A stretch of 64,000 nt of DNA from Actinoplanes subtropicus (GTDB lineage Bacteria; Actinomycetota; Actinomycetes; Mycobacteriales; Micromonosporaceae): assembly GCF_000721705.1 (NCBI RefSeq), contig NZ_JOJL01000002.1, positions 1 through 64,000 of the forward strand. The letters run 5' to 3'. Within the stretch, counting starts at the first letter, position 1. Each line of letters begins with the position of its first letter. Both the position numbers and the translations under genes were made by a program. The notes below the pieces were generated by a model. That model was not told the DNA's origin. It ran no database searches and saw only the letters and a program-made list of their open reading frames with translations. Below, in pieces: positions 50,701 through 58,774 of this stretch.

Positions 50701-53005
50701 CGCCGCGGCCGGCGATCGTCGGCTGTGGATCGTCACGCGCGGCGGGGCGGCGGTCACGCCGGGCGAGCCGGGCCAGCCCGACCTGGCCTGGGTTCGTGGC
50801 CTCGTCCGCACGCTCGCCTTCGAGCAGCCGCTCACCCGGGCCACCTGGCTCGACCTCGACCCGGCCGAACCGCCGGACATCCAGGCCGGGCGCATCGCGG
50901 CCGAACGCGCCGCCGACCCTGCGGACGACGAGATCGCCTGGCGGGACGGCCGCCGCTGGGTCGCCCGCCTGACCGCCCGCCCCACCCCGGAGCGGCGGTC
51001 CGGGCCGCCCGTCCGCCGCGGCGCGGCCTACCTGATCACCGGCGGCTACGGCGGGATCGGGCTGCGGGTGGCGCGCTGGCTGGCCGGGTCCGGCGCGGGC
51101 CGGCTCGTGCTGGCCGGCCGGTCGGGACCGTCCCCGCGCGCGGCCGCCGAGATCGACGCGCTGCGCCGCTCCGGTGTGGACGTCCGCGTCGTGCTCGGCG
51201 ACCTGGCCGGGGGCGACACCGCCGCGCGCCTGGTCGAGGCGGCCGGCGACGACCTGGCCGGCGTGGTGCACGCGGCCGGTGTGCTGCACGACGGCCTCGC
51301 CGCCCAGGTGAGCCCGGCCGACCTGGCCCGGGTCTGGGCGCCGAAGGTCGAGGGCACCTGGCGCCTGCACACCGCCGTCGTCGACGCGGGCCCGGAGCTG
51401 GACTGGTGGCTGACCTTCTCCTCGGCGGCCGCGCTGCTCGGCTCGCCCGGCCAGGCCGCCTATGCCACCGCCAACGCCTGGCTGGACGCGTTCGCCGGCT
51501 GGCAGCGGGCGCACGGCGTCCCCGCTTCGGCGCTCGGCTGGGGAACCTGGGCGGAGGTCGGCGGAGCCACCGGCGTACGGCTGCCGGGTTTGACCCCGAT
51601 CGGAGCGGAAGAGGGCATCGCGGCCCTGGCCACCCTCGCCGCCCGGCGGCCGGTCACCGCCGGAGTGCTGCACTTCGACCGGGCGGCCGCTCTTGCCGCC
51701 TTCCCCGAGGCCCGTCGCCTGCCGTTCTTCGGCGACGTGGCCGGCGTGGAGCAGCCAGCGGTTACGGTGGCCGGGACCCTGACCGAGCGGCTCGCCGGGC
51801 ACGTCCGCACCGTGCTCGGCCTGGCCGAGGTGCCGGGGGACGTGCCGCTCACCGATCTGGGGCTCGACTCGCTGGCCGCGATCCGGATCAAGAGCCTGGT
51901 CGAGGCCGAACTCGGGCACGCCCTCCCGGCCTCCGTCCTGGTCCGCGGTGCCACGTTGGACGACATCACCGGGGTGGTGTCCAAGAAGACCCTGGGCGCC
52001 CGGGATGCTGCCGAGCGGGCCGCGATCCGGCTGTTCGGAACCGTCGACGACATCGAGCAACCGGCCCCCGAAGGCGAGATCGAGCGCATCGCCGAGGCGG
52101 CCCGCCGCGAGTTCGGCGTACGCGTGGATCTGCGGGACGATCCGACGCCGCGCGCGCTCGCGGTGCACCTCCGGGCCGCCGAGCAGGCGGCGGTCGACGC
52201 CGCCGGACCCACGCTGACCCTGCGCGCGACCGGCACCGGACCGCCGCTGTTCCTGCTGCACCCGGCGGGCGGCAGCACCTTCGTCTACCGCGGCCTGGTC
52301 GACCTGCTCGACGAGGGCTTCCCGGTGTACGGCCTGGAACGGCTCGCCGACGGCGGCCCGGTGGAGGAGCGGGCGGGCCGCCACGCCGCGCTGATCCGGC
52401 GGATCGCGCCGGCCGGGCCCTACCGGCTCGGCGGCTGGTCGTTCGGCGGCGTGCTCGCCTACGAGGTCGCCCGGCAGCTCGCCGCGGCCGGCGAGGAGGT
52501 CGCGGCCCTGGCGCTGATCGACGCGGGCCTCCCGGTGCCGATGCCGGCCGAGCGCGCGGCGGAACTGCTCACCGAGCGGTTCGCCGGGTTCCTGACCTAC
52601 CTGCGCGAGACGTACGACGTGCCGCTCGGGATCGAGCCCGCCCGCCTGCGCGAGCACGACCCCGACGAGCAGACCCGCCTGGTGCTCGCCGAGCTGACCG
52701 GGCCGGGACTGGCCGACCGGCTGCCACCGGCCGTGCTGCGCCACCAGATCGACTCGCACTGGGACACCCGCGCGCTCGACGACTACCGGCCCGGCCCGTA
52801 CGGCGGTCCGGTCACCCTCTACCGCTGCACCCGGCCCACGCCGTGGGCCGTCCGCGATCCCCGCTACGAGCACGACGACCTGGCCCGCGGCTGGGACCGG
52901 TGCTGCACCGGCCTGCGGATCGTGCCGGTCGACGGACACCACCTCAACCTGCTGGACCCGCCCGCGGTCGCGGCGATCGCGGCGGACCTGCGTCGGCTGC
53001 TGTGA
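47714..53005 (+). CDS. Type I PKS: ACP-KS-AT-KR-ACP-TE
   Basis: This is a 1763-residue single-module megasynthase. ACP1 (residues 1-80, Ser36 in GVSSVDAV) should take the acyl group from the FAAL. KS follows with Cys251 (DTACSSS), EAHGTGT and GHLEAAAG. AT has Ser687 (GHSMGE); its specificity tetrad is GAGH (785-788), unlike malonyl (HAFH) or methylmalonyl (YASH). KR begins near 1108 (GGYGGIG) and has the Ser-Tyr-Asn set in FSSAAALLGSPGQAAYATAN; VLHDG suggests the B type. ACP2 has Ser1386 (LGLDSL). TE has Ser1576 (GWSFGG) and a late His (DGHHLNLL). There is no DH or ER. Expected product: a 2-alkyl-3-hydroxy fatty acid, mycolate-like in logic. Confidence 0.93.
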   Translation: MRDELPIGDAIADWVFRRYQVEPDRNTPLVELGVSSVDAVELAGRLEARLGRPVSPTLLWEHPTISAIEKALTDPDEEILDEERPAAGGPIAVVGLGCRFPGGADGPEELWRLLREGRDAVRTVPAGRWHRTPPGDAATDGGFLDEVARFDAEFFGIAPGEARLMDPQQRLLLEVAWEALAHAALDPAALRGTRSGVYVGISAGEYAHRTTADLAAVEGWTATGAALSIAANRLSYLLDLRGPSLAVDTACSSSLVAIHLAARDLRAGETDLALAGGVNLMLDPALTVAFGRAGGLAAGGRCRPFSAEADGIVRGEGGGVVVLKRLADAVRDDDRVLAVLLGGAVNSDGRSNGLVAPNPHAQEALLRRALADAGVDPREVDYVEAHGTGTPLGDPIEAGALAAAYGKDRPEPLLIGSVKSRLGHLEAAAGVAGFITAVLALHHGVVPATLHADRINPRIPLDDWRLRVATTAQAWPVRTRPARAGVSAFGFGGTNAHLVLEAAPARTHTAGSVRPAVCVLTDRDPERVRAQAARLATGADLDPAALSHTLNRRGERGPARAAVVCGDPETLTMALAAAADGRSHPLLATGAGHRAAEPGVWVFAGYGAHWPAMGRHLLDHEPAFAAAIDDLAPAFHAECGFDLRTGLCDAGPLPVARAQPVTFALQVALAALWREHDVRPAAVIGHSMGEVAAAVVAGALSPADGIRLINRRARLLSRVGPGAMAVAELAEEEFGELAADLPELSVAVVAAPAQLVVTGGPAAVAALADRAAARGRAVRTVTTEGAGHSPAVDPLLPDLRDALRDLRPRAPRVPFYSTVAAAPATLDAGYWAANLRSPVRFADAVRRAAADGFGMFVEISPHPVLVRPLRATLAAAGVTDALVTGTLRRDDPDAFPRALATLCAHGHRPPPTLPSRILDLPAPPWRGERHWIEPPAVPEPEARPALTTALLGVSWEETDAPPSAVEPDATDLVLIAPEAGALPDPAAARRFAAEVFAAAGDRRLWIVTRGGAAVTPGEPGQPDLAWVRGLVRTLAFEQPLTRATWLDLDPAEPPDIQAGRIAAERAADPADDEIAWRDGRRWVARLTARPTPERRSGPPVRRGAAYLITGGYGGIGLRVARWLAGSGAGRLVLAGRSGPSPRAAAEIDALRRSGVDVRVVLGDLAGGDTAARLVEAAGDDLAGVVHAAGVLHDGLAAQVSPADLARVWAPKVEGTWRLHTAVVDAGPELDWWLTFSSAAALLGSPGQAAYATANAWLDAFAGWQRAHGVPASALGWGTWAEVGGATGVRLPGLTPIGAEEGIAALATLAARRPVTAGVLHFDRAAALAAFPEARRLPFFGDVAGVEQPAVTVAGTLTERLAGHVRTVLGLAEVPGDVPLTDLGLDSLAAIRIKSLVEAELGHALPASVLVRGATLDDITGVVSKKTLGARDAAERAAIRLFGTVDDIEQPAPEGEIERIAEAARREFGVRVDLRDDPTPRALAVHLRAAEQAAVDAAGPTLTLRATGTGPPLFLLHPAGGSTFVYRGLVDLLDEGFPVYGLERLADGGPVEERAGRHAALIRRIAPAGPYRLGGWSFGGVLAYEVARQLAAAGEEVAALALIDAGLPVPMPAERAAELLTERFAGFLTYLRETYDVPLGIEPARLREHDPDEQTRLVLAELTGPGLADRLPPAVLRHQIDSHWDTRALDDYRPGPYGGPVTLYRCTRPTPWAVRDPRYEHDDLARGWDRCCTGLRIVPVDGHHLNLLDPPAVAAIAADLRRLL

Positions 53006-53017
53006 AAGGAGTCATGC

Positions 53018-54319
53018 ATGTCGGATCTCGCCGAAGCTGTCCTGGCCGGCGCGCCCGCGGCGGAGTTGCTCGCCTGCCCGGTGCCGGACCGGATGCGCGC
53101 CGCGCACCTGCGCCGCGAGGACGTCGACCTGTTCGGCAGCGAGGAGGACCGGGACGTCCGCCGGTCGCTGCGGGTGGGTGAGGTGCCGGTGCCCGAGCTG
53201 GCGCCGGACGAGGTGCTGGTGGCCGTGCTGGCCTCCGGCATCAACTTCAACACGGTCTGGTCGGCCACCTTCCAGCCGGTGCCCACCTTCGCCTTCCTCG
53301 AGCGGTTCGGGCGGCAGAACGCCTGGGGCGCCCGGCACGACCAGCCGTACCACGTGATCGGCTCGGACGCCGCCGGCGTGGTGGTGCGGGTCGGTTCGGG
53401 CGTACGCCGGTGGTCGGTGGGGGACCGGGTGGTGGTCGCGCCGGCCTACGTGGACAGCGAGGACCCGATCACCCATCAGGACGCGATGACCGGCGACCAG
53501 CGGGCCTGGGGCTTCGAGACCAACTTCGGCGGACTGGCCGACTTCGCGGTCGTGAAGGCCACCCAGCTGCTGCCCAAGTCGCCGCATCTGACCTGGGAGG
53601 AGGCGGCCTCCACGACGTTGTGCGCGTCCACCGCGTACCGGATGCTGGTGAGCCCGCGCGGCGCGGTGATGAAGCAGGGCGACGTGGTGTTGATCTGGGG
53701 CGCCGCGGGTGGGCTCGGCGGCTTCGCGGTGCAGCTGGTGCTGGCCGGCGGCGGCATCCCGGTGGCCGTGGTCGGCTCCGACGCCAAGGCCGGCCTGCTG
53801 CGCCGGCTCGGCTGCCGGCACGTGATCAACCGCGCCCAGCTCTCCGGCGGGCTGCGGGAACAGGCCACCTGGCGGGAGATCGGCAAACAGATCCGGCGGG
53901 CGGTCGGCGAGGACCCGCACATCGTCTTCGAGTACACCGGCGCGGAGACCTTCGGCGCGTCGGTCTACCTCGCCCGCACCGGCGGCACGATCGTGACCTG
54001 CGGTTCCAGCAGCGGGTACGAGCACACCTACGACAACCGCTACCTGTGGATGCGGCTCAAGCGGATCGTCGGCAGCCACGGCGCCAACTACCAGGAAGCC
54101 TGGGAGGTCAACCGGCTGATCGCGCTCGGCCGGATCACCCCGACCCTGTCCGGCGTCTACCCGCTCGACGAGGTCGGCGAGGCCACTCGCGCGGTGCAGC
54201 TCAACCAGCACATCGGCAAGGTCGGCGTGCTGTGCCTCGCCCCGAAACCGGGCCTGGGCATCGACGACCCGGCCCGCCGGGACGAGGACCGGCTCGCGTT
54301 GTTCCACAAAGCTGAGTGA
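53018..54319 (+). CDS. ccr: Crotonyl-CoA carboxylase/reductase
   Basis: This 433-residue medium-chain reductase has the features of Ccr: the N-terminal segment with VPDRMRAAHLRREDVDLF, the CO2-binding-pocket region GINFNTVWS and the NADPH loop WGAAGGLGGFAVQL near residue 227. Ccr converts 2-enoyl-CoA, CO2 and NADPH to an alkylmalonyl-CoA, the extender unit for PKS ATs. Its place directly after the PKS, in the same operon, implies that it makes the extender for that module. Chain length (ethyl or longer) cannot be read from sequence. AAAGGAG lies upstream of the PKS stop region; the gene starts 12 nt after the PKS. Confidence 0.9.
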   Translation: MSDLAEAVLAGAPAAELLACPVPDRMRAAHLRREDVDLFGSEEDRDVRRSLRVGEVPVPELAPDEVLVAVLASGINFNTVWSATFQPVPTFAFLERFGRQNAWGARHDQPYHVIGSDAAGVVVRVGSGVRRWSVGDRVVVAPAYVDSEDPITHQDAMTGDQRAWGFETNFGGLADFAVVKATQLLPKSPHLTWEEAASTTLCASTAYRMLVSPRGAVMKQGDVVLIWGAAGGLGGFAVQLVLAGGGIPVAVVGSDAKAGLLRRLGCRHVINRAQLSGGLREQATWREIGKQIRRAVGEDPHIVFEYTGAETFGASVYLARTGGTIVTCGSSSGYEHTYDNRYLWMRLKRIVGSHGANYQEAWEVNRLIALGRITPTLSGVYPLDEVGEATRAVQLNQHIGKVGVLCLAPKPGLGIDDPARRDEDRLALFHKAE

Positions 54320-55554
54320 AGCGCGGCCTGTACGCCGTCGTCGTCGCCACCGCGTTCCTCACCATGCTGGACAACACCGTGGTGACGGTGGCGGCGCCGT
54401 CGATCGCCCGCGATCTCGGCGCGGCCCTCCCGCGGCTGGAGTGGGTGGCGAACGGCTACATGCTCGCGTACGCGGGCCTGCTGCTCCCCGGCGGACGCCT
54501 GGCCGATCGGCTCGGCGACCGCCGGGTGCTGCTCGGCGGGCTGGCCCTGTTCACCGCCGCGTCGCTGGCGGCCGGCCTGTCCCGGCACCTGCCCGCGCTG
54601 ATCGCCGCCCGGGCCGCGCAGGGCGCCGGGGCGGCCCTGCTGGTCCCGGCCACCCTCGCGGTGGTGGCCACCCGCGGCGAGGCGGAGCGGATGCGCCTCG
54701 CCGCGGTGTGGACCGCCGCCGGCGCCGCCGCCCTGGCCGCCGGTCCGGTGGTCGGCGGCGCGGTGAGCCAGCACCTGAGCTGGCCGTGGATCTTCCTGCT
54801 GAACGTGCCGGTCGGCCTGGCCGCGCTCGCGATCGGCGCCCGCTGTCTCGATCCGGCCAAGCGCTCGCCGGCCCGCCTCGGCCGGCCGCCCGGCGGCCGG
54901 GTCTTCCTCGGCGCGGTCGCCGTGCAGGTGCTCTGGGGGCTCGGCGTCACCGGCGTCTATTTCCACACCGCGGTCTTCCTGCAGGACGTCCGAGGGTTCC
55001 GGCCGGTCGCGGCCGGGCTCGTCTTCCTGCCGGTGGCCGTAGCGGTGGTCCTCGGCGCGCCGGCGGCCGGGCCGCTGGTCCGGGGCCGGGGAGCGGCCCG
55101 CACGATCGCCGCGGGCCTGCTGCTGGTGGGCGGCGGGATCGGGGTGGTCGGCCTGTTCAGCACCAGCACGCCGGTGCTGCTGGGCGCGCTCGCCGTGATC
55201 GGCTTCGGCTCGGCGCTGACCGTGCCGCTCGCCGCGGTGGCGGTCGCCGCCGCGCCGCCGGAGCGGGCCGGGATCGCGGCCGGCGTCTTCGCGGTGGCCC
55301 GGGAGGGCTCCGGGGTGCTCGGCGTGGCCGGGATAGGCGCGGTGGTCACGGCCGGCGGCGGCTACCCGCTGGGGCTGGCCGCCGCGGCCGCTTTGGTGCT
55401 CGCCGGCGCGGCCATCGCCGCGCGGACGCTACCCGGCCCCGAGCGACGCGGCCAGGGCCGGCCAGGAGGCGTGCAGCTCGCGCTGCCAGTACGGCCAGGA
55501 GTGGGTGCCGTTCAGGTAGAGGTGGACGGTGGCGGGGATGCCGGCCTGCGCTAG
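54316..55554 (+). CDS. MFS transporter, DHA2-like
   Basis: This 412-residue protein starts at GTG 54316, overlapping the ccr stop (GTGA). It has about 12 hydrophobic segments. Family motifs are LDNTVVTVAAPSIARDL (motif D1-like, residues 15-31), GGRLADRLGDRRVLL (motif A) and LVPATLAVV. The central part is shorter than in full-length 14-TM DHA2 exporters. It should export the PKS product or a conjugate. Its last ~40 residues are unlike a transporter tail because the 3' end overlaps the convergent esterase gene by 126 bp. Confidence 0.85.
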   Translation: MKRGLYAVVVATAFLTMLDNTVVTVAAPSIARDLGAALPRLEWVANGYMLAYAGLLLPGGRLADRLGDRRVLLGGLALFTAASLAAGLSRHLPALIAARAAQGAGAALLVPATLAVVATRGEAERMRLAAVWTAAGAAALAAGPVVGGAVSQHLSWPWIFLLNVPVGLAALAIGARCLDPAKRSPARLGRPPGGRVFLGAVAVQVLWGLGVTGVYFHTAVFLQDVRGFRPVAAGLVFLPVAVAVVLGAPAAGPLVRGRGAARTIAAGLLLVGGGIGVVGLFSTSTPVLLGALAVIGFGSALTVPLAAVAVAAAPPERAGIAAGVFAVAREGSGVLGVAGIGAVVTAGGGYPLGLAAAAALVLAGAAIAARTLPGPERRGQGRPGGVQLALPVRPGVGAVQVEVDGGGDAGLR

Positions 55555-56388
55555 CCGGGACGACATCTGGGAAGTGGTCGCGCCGATCGAGGCCTCGCCG
55601 AGCTGCAACAGGCTCCACGATCCGTTCGGGTCGAGGTCGCCGGGCAGCCCGGTGGTGCCGCTGGAGAAGTAGAGACCCGTGCCGCGCAGCTTGGTGGCGA
55701 GGCTGAGCGGGTTGTGCTGCACCCAGTTGGCGAACTGGAAGATCGGCGAGCCCCAGACCGCGAACGGGTCGTCCCCGTTCTGCGCCGTGTTGTTCATCAG
55801 CACCGGCTGCATCACCGGGTCGAACAGGTTGAGCGGCGCGCTGTACGCCGCCGCGAACTTGAACATGCCGGGGTGGCGTTCCGCGTACGTGATCGCCCCG
55901 GTCCCGCCCGAGGAGATGCCGGCGATGCTCCGGTCGGCACCCGCCCGGTAGCCGTCCTGCAGCACCTGCCACAGCTCGGTGAGGTGGAACGTCTCCCACC
56001 GCCCCGCGTTGGGCCCGCCGCCCGTGTTGTACCAGTCGGCGTAGTTGGCGTCCAGGCCGGCGTCCGGCATCACGATCAGCATCGGGGCGTTCGCGCTCAG
56101 CGCCTCGATGTCGGTCTCCCGGGTCCAGGAGGTGTAGTTGTCGTTGCCGCCGTGCAGCAGGTAGAGGACCGGCCAGGTGCGGGCGGCGGTCCGGGACCAC
56201 CCGGCCGGCACCAGCAGCCGGACCGGGTAGTCCTTGTCGTTGGCGGGGGAGTGGACGGTGAGATCCACCTCGCGCGAGTCGAGCCAGTGCTCGGCCACGA
56301 CCGCGGGCGCGGCGGCGTGCGCGGGAGTGCCGCCCAGCACCACCGCGATCGCCGCGACGAGGATCGCGCCGAGGGCCCGGGCCCGCAT
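55429..56388 (-). CDS. Secreted antigen-85-like esterase (PF00756 type)
   Basis: This 319-residue secreted protein has a signal peptide ending near AHAA (about residue 24) and a PF00756-type alpha/beta hydrolase. Nucleophile: AGISSGGTGAITYAERHPGMF. The C-terminal LNGTHSWPYWQRELHASWP closely matches the THSWEYW...LNAM end of the mycolyltransferases Ag85A-C, including the catalytic His. Ag85 proteins transfer mycolyl groups between sugars. Here the enzyme is made next to a mycolate-like PKS, so it could be an acyltransferase or esterase for that lipid. It follows a lipase gene with a 1-nt overlap, and its end overlaps the convergent MFS gene by 126 bp. Confidence 0.88.
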   Translation of the reverse strand: MRARALGAILVAAIAVVLGGTPAHAAAPAVVAEHWLDSREVDLTVHSPANDKDYPVRLLVPAGWSRTAARTWPVLYLLHGGNDNYTSWTRETDIEALSANAPMLIVMPDAGLDANYADWYNTGGGPNAGRWETFHLTELWQVLQDGYRAGADRSIAGISSGGTGAITYAERHPGMFKFAAAYSAPLNLFDPVMQPVLMNNTAQNGDDPFAVWGSPIFQFANWVQHNPLSLATKLRGTGLYFSSGTTGLPGDLDPNGSWSLLQLGEASIGATTSQMSSRLAQAGIPATVHLYLNGTHSWPYWQRELHASWPALAASLGAG

Positions 56389-57617
56389 CAGCAGTTGCCC
56401 GTCGTGGACCTGCCGGCGAACCGGTCGGTCAGCCAGGACACCACGTCGCCGATCGCCTGGTTGTCGGCGAGCAGATGGTCGGCCGCGTACAGGTTCTGCT
56501 GGGTGGTCACCCCGCCCTGGCAATAGGCGGCGTGCACGGCATCCTCCACCGAGGTCGGGATCACCTCGTCGAGCAGCCCGTGATACTGCAAAACCGGAAA
56601 CCCGATGGGGTACGCGGTACCCAGCCCCACGCCGAGTTTCTGCGCGTCCACGGCGCCGCCCCAGATCTGCATGAGCTGGTCGAGGGTGAGCCCGCCGACG
56701 GTCATGTTCTCCGTCTTCGCCCCGGCCCCGGCCGCTATCGTGCCGGTCAGGCAGAGCGTCTTCAGGTTGGCCACCAGCTGCTTGCCGGAGTCGTTCAGCA
56801 GCGAGTCGAACGGCAGGCTCGGATAGGCGATGTGCAGCCCGATCGTGGCGTCCACCGTGAACCCGGCGAACGCGCCGCCGTTCGAGGCGGCGGCCACCGC
56901 GCGCAGGTCCCCGGGCACGCCACCGGCGGCGGCGCCGGCGATCGACAGCTCCGGGGCGTACGAGGCGGCCAGTTGCGCCGACCACAGCGTCGCCGCGCCG
57001 CCCTGCGAGTAGCCCCAGAGCCCCACCTTCGCGGTGCTGCTGAGCCCCGATCCGGGCAGCCGGAACGCCGCCCGCACCCCGTCCAGCATGGCGTGCGCCG
57101 CGTTCGCGCCGACCATGTACGTGTGCGTCTGGCCGGTCAGGTAGCCGACGTCGTCGGTGGCCACCACCGCCCAGCCGGCCTTCAGGATCGCGGCGACCTG
57201 GTCGCCCTCGTACTCGTCCTGGTACGCGCCGGCCAACTGCTTCGAGAATGCGCACTGCGGCCCGAGCCCGAGCGTGCCGAAGTGGAACGAGACCACCGGC
57301 CGGCGGCCGGCGCCGGTCCACGGCGCGGTGGGCACGGCGACCGTCCCGGACACGGCGACCGGCTGGCCGCGCAGATCCGTCGAGACGTATTGGACCTGCC
57401 ACGCGCTCATCGCGATGCCGCCCGGCACCTGCGTCAGGCTCACCGGCCGGCAGGCCAGCACGGTGCCCGGCGTCCCGGTCACCGTGGCCGGCGGGGTGTA
57501 GATCGCGCTCTGTGCTGCCGTGCAGCCGGTGACCGCCCCGTCCGCGGTCGCGGCCGGGACGACCGCCCCGGCCGTGGCGAGCACGCCGAGCGCCACCGCC
57601 GTGAATATTCGGCTCAT
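56388..57617 (-). CDS. Secretory lipase (LIP family)
   Basis: This encodes 409 residues from ATG 57617, preceded by GGAGGAC. A signal peptide is followed by the LIP-family fold, known from fungal and actinomycete secretory lipases. The nucleophile is in VGLWGYSQGGAATLW. The acid is probably in FPVLQYHGLLDEVIP and the His in YAADHLLADN. It should hydrolyse acylglycerols or other esters outside the cell. It shares a transcript with the Ag85-like esterase (TGATG overlap). The pair is convergent with the FAAL-PKS operon, so it may act on lipids made there. Confidence 0.87.
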   Translation of the reverse strand: MSRIFTAVALGVLATAGAVVPAATADGAVTGCTAAQSAIYTPPATVTGTPGTVLACRPVSLTQVPGGIAMSAWQVQYVSTDLRGQPVAVSGTVAVPTAPWTGAGRRPVVSFHFGTLGLGPQCAFSKQLAGAYQDEYEGDQVAAILKAGWAVVATDDVGYLTGQTHTYMVGANAAHAMLDGVRAAFRLPGSGLSSTAKVGLWGYSQGGAATLWSAQLAASYAPELSIAGAAAGGVPGDLRAVAAASNGGAFAGFTVDATIGLHIAYPSLPFDSLLNDSGKQLVANLKTLCLTGTIAAGAGAKTENMTVGGLTLDQLMQIWGGAVDAQKLGVGLGTAYPIGFPVLQYHGLLDEVIPTSVEDAVHAAYCQGGVTTQQNLYAADHLLADNQAIGDVVSWLTDRFAGRSTTGNC

Positions 57618-57742
57618 CAAGTCCTCCGTCCTCCGCGGCCCGGGAACGGACGGCGGTGACGAAAGACTGCGCACCGGCGGCGGCCGGATCTACCGCCCCG
57701 GCTGACAACCCGGCCGGGCCGAACGCGCACTCCGGTGACTAC

Positions 57743-58774
57743 TCACCAGGGCCGGCCCGGTCGGGCCAGGTGCTCGGAGAGCCAGTCGAACGCCGGGCCC
57801 TCCATCTGCCGCCACACCGTGTGGCTGTGGCCGCCGCGCGGCACCGCGGCGGTCACCACGGTGATCGGGGGCTTCGCCAGCGCGACGATGGCCCGCGAGC
57901 CGTCGCGGGCGCCGGTGTCGTCGTCCGCCCAGCCGATCCACAGTGCCACCGGCGGCAGCGGCAGGTGGCTGAGCCGCCACGCGACGTTGTTGGTGGTCCG
58001 CTCGCTCCGGTCGCCCACCTTGATCCCCGGCCCGGGAAAGCCGGACAGGCTCGCCGCCGCCGCGTACTGGCCGGGGTGCTTGAGGACGAGGTTCAGCGCG
58101 CAGAACGCGCCGGCCGAGTAGCCGGTCAGCGCCCAGGACGCGCGGTCGGTGCGGACCCTCAGGTGGCCGCGGGCCCAGGCGGGCACGTCCACGGTCAGGT
58201 ACGTCTCGGCCTGCGGCCCGCCGACCAGGTTGGTGCACTCGGTGTCGAGCAGCCGCTGGGGTGTCTGGTACGGCAGCAGGACCACCGTGGGCGCCATCCG
58301 CCCGGCCGCGATCTCCCGGTCGAGATGGCCGGCGACGTCCAGCCGCCGGACCCACGACTCCGGGGTGCCGGGGTAGCCGTGCAACGCCTCGATCACCGGG
58401 AAGTCGAGTCGCAGCCCCTCCGGCGTGAAGTACGCCGCCGGCAGGTAGACGGTCATCGGCATGGTCATCCCGCTGGCCGGTCCGGGCACGGTGTAGGTGA
58501 CGAGCCGTCCCTGGGCCGGCGAATGATCGGCGACCAGGCGGGGCGTGGGGTCCGGCGCGGCCTTCTCCCCGGCCAGCGCGGCCCAGCTGGGGTAGGTCTC
58601 GGTCAGCCGGTTGACCTCGAGCGCCGCCGTGGCCGTCACGCCGAGGACGACCGCCACGATCAGCGCGCCGCGGCCGGGCCGGCGGAGGCGGTCCCAGAGC
58701 AGCGCCAGTGCGGCGGTGGCCGCCAGCACCAGGCACCCACCGGCGATCAGGGCGCCGACCCCGTCGATGCTCAT
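57743..58774 (-). CDS. Membrane-anchored Ag85-fold esterase
   Basis: This 343-residue protein has two N-terminal membrane helices (about residues 7-25 and 32-50), then YPSWAALAGEK, then a PF00756-type hydrolase. The nucleophile is in ALTGYSAGAFCALNLVLKHPGQY, closely similar to Ag85; HGYPGTPESWV resembles the oxyanion loop, and GGHSHTVWRQM holds the late His. The catalytic part should face outward. It is the third gene of an operon with an aminoacyl-phosphatidylglycerol-synthase-like gene and a small membrane protein that shares its N-terminal design. A possible role is hydrolysis or transfer of the lipid made by the synthase. Confidence 0.82.
   Translation of the reverse strand: MSIDGVGALIAGGCLVLAATAALALLWDRLRRPGRGALIVAVVLGVTATAALEVNRLTETYPSWAALAGEKAAPDPTPRLVADHSPAQGRLVTYTVPGPASGMTMPMTVYLPAAYFTPEGLRLDFPVIEALHGYPGTPESWVRRLDVAGHLDREIAAGRMAPTVVLLPYQTPQRLLDTECTNLVGGPQAETYLTVDVPAWARGHLRVRTDRASWALTGYSAGAFCALNLVLKHPGQYAAAASLSGFPGPGIKVGDRSERTTNNVAWRLSHLPLPPVALWIGWADDDTGARDGSRAIVALAKPPITVVTAAVPRGGHSHTVWRQMEGPAFDWLSEHLARPGRPW

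Noticed and set aside
48971..52942. 1323-residue minus-strand open frame
   Set aside because: It is a shadow of the PKS gene; no recognisable domains.
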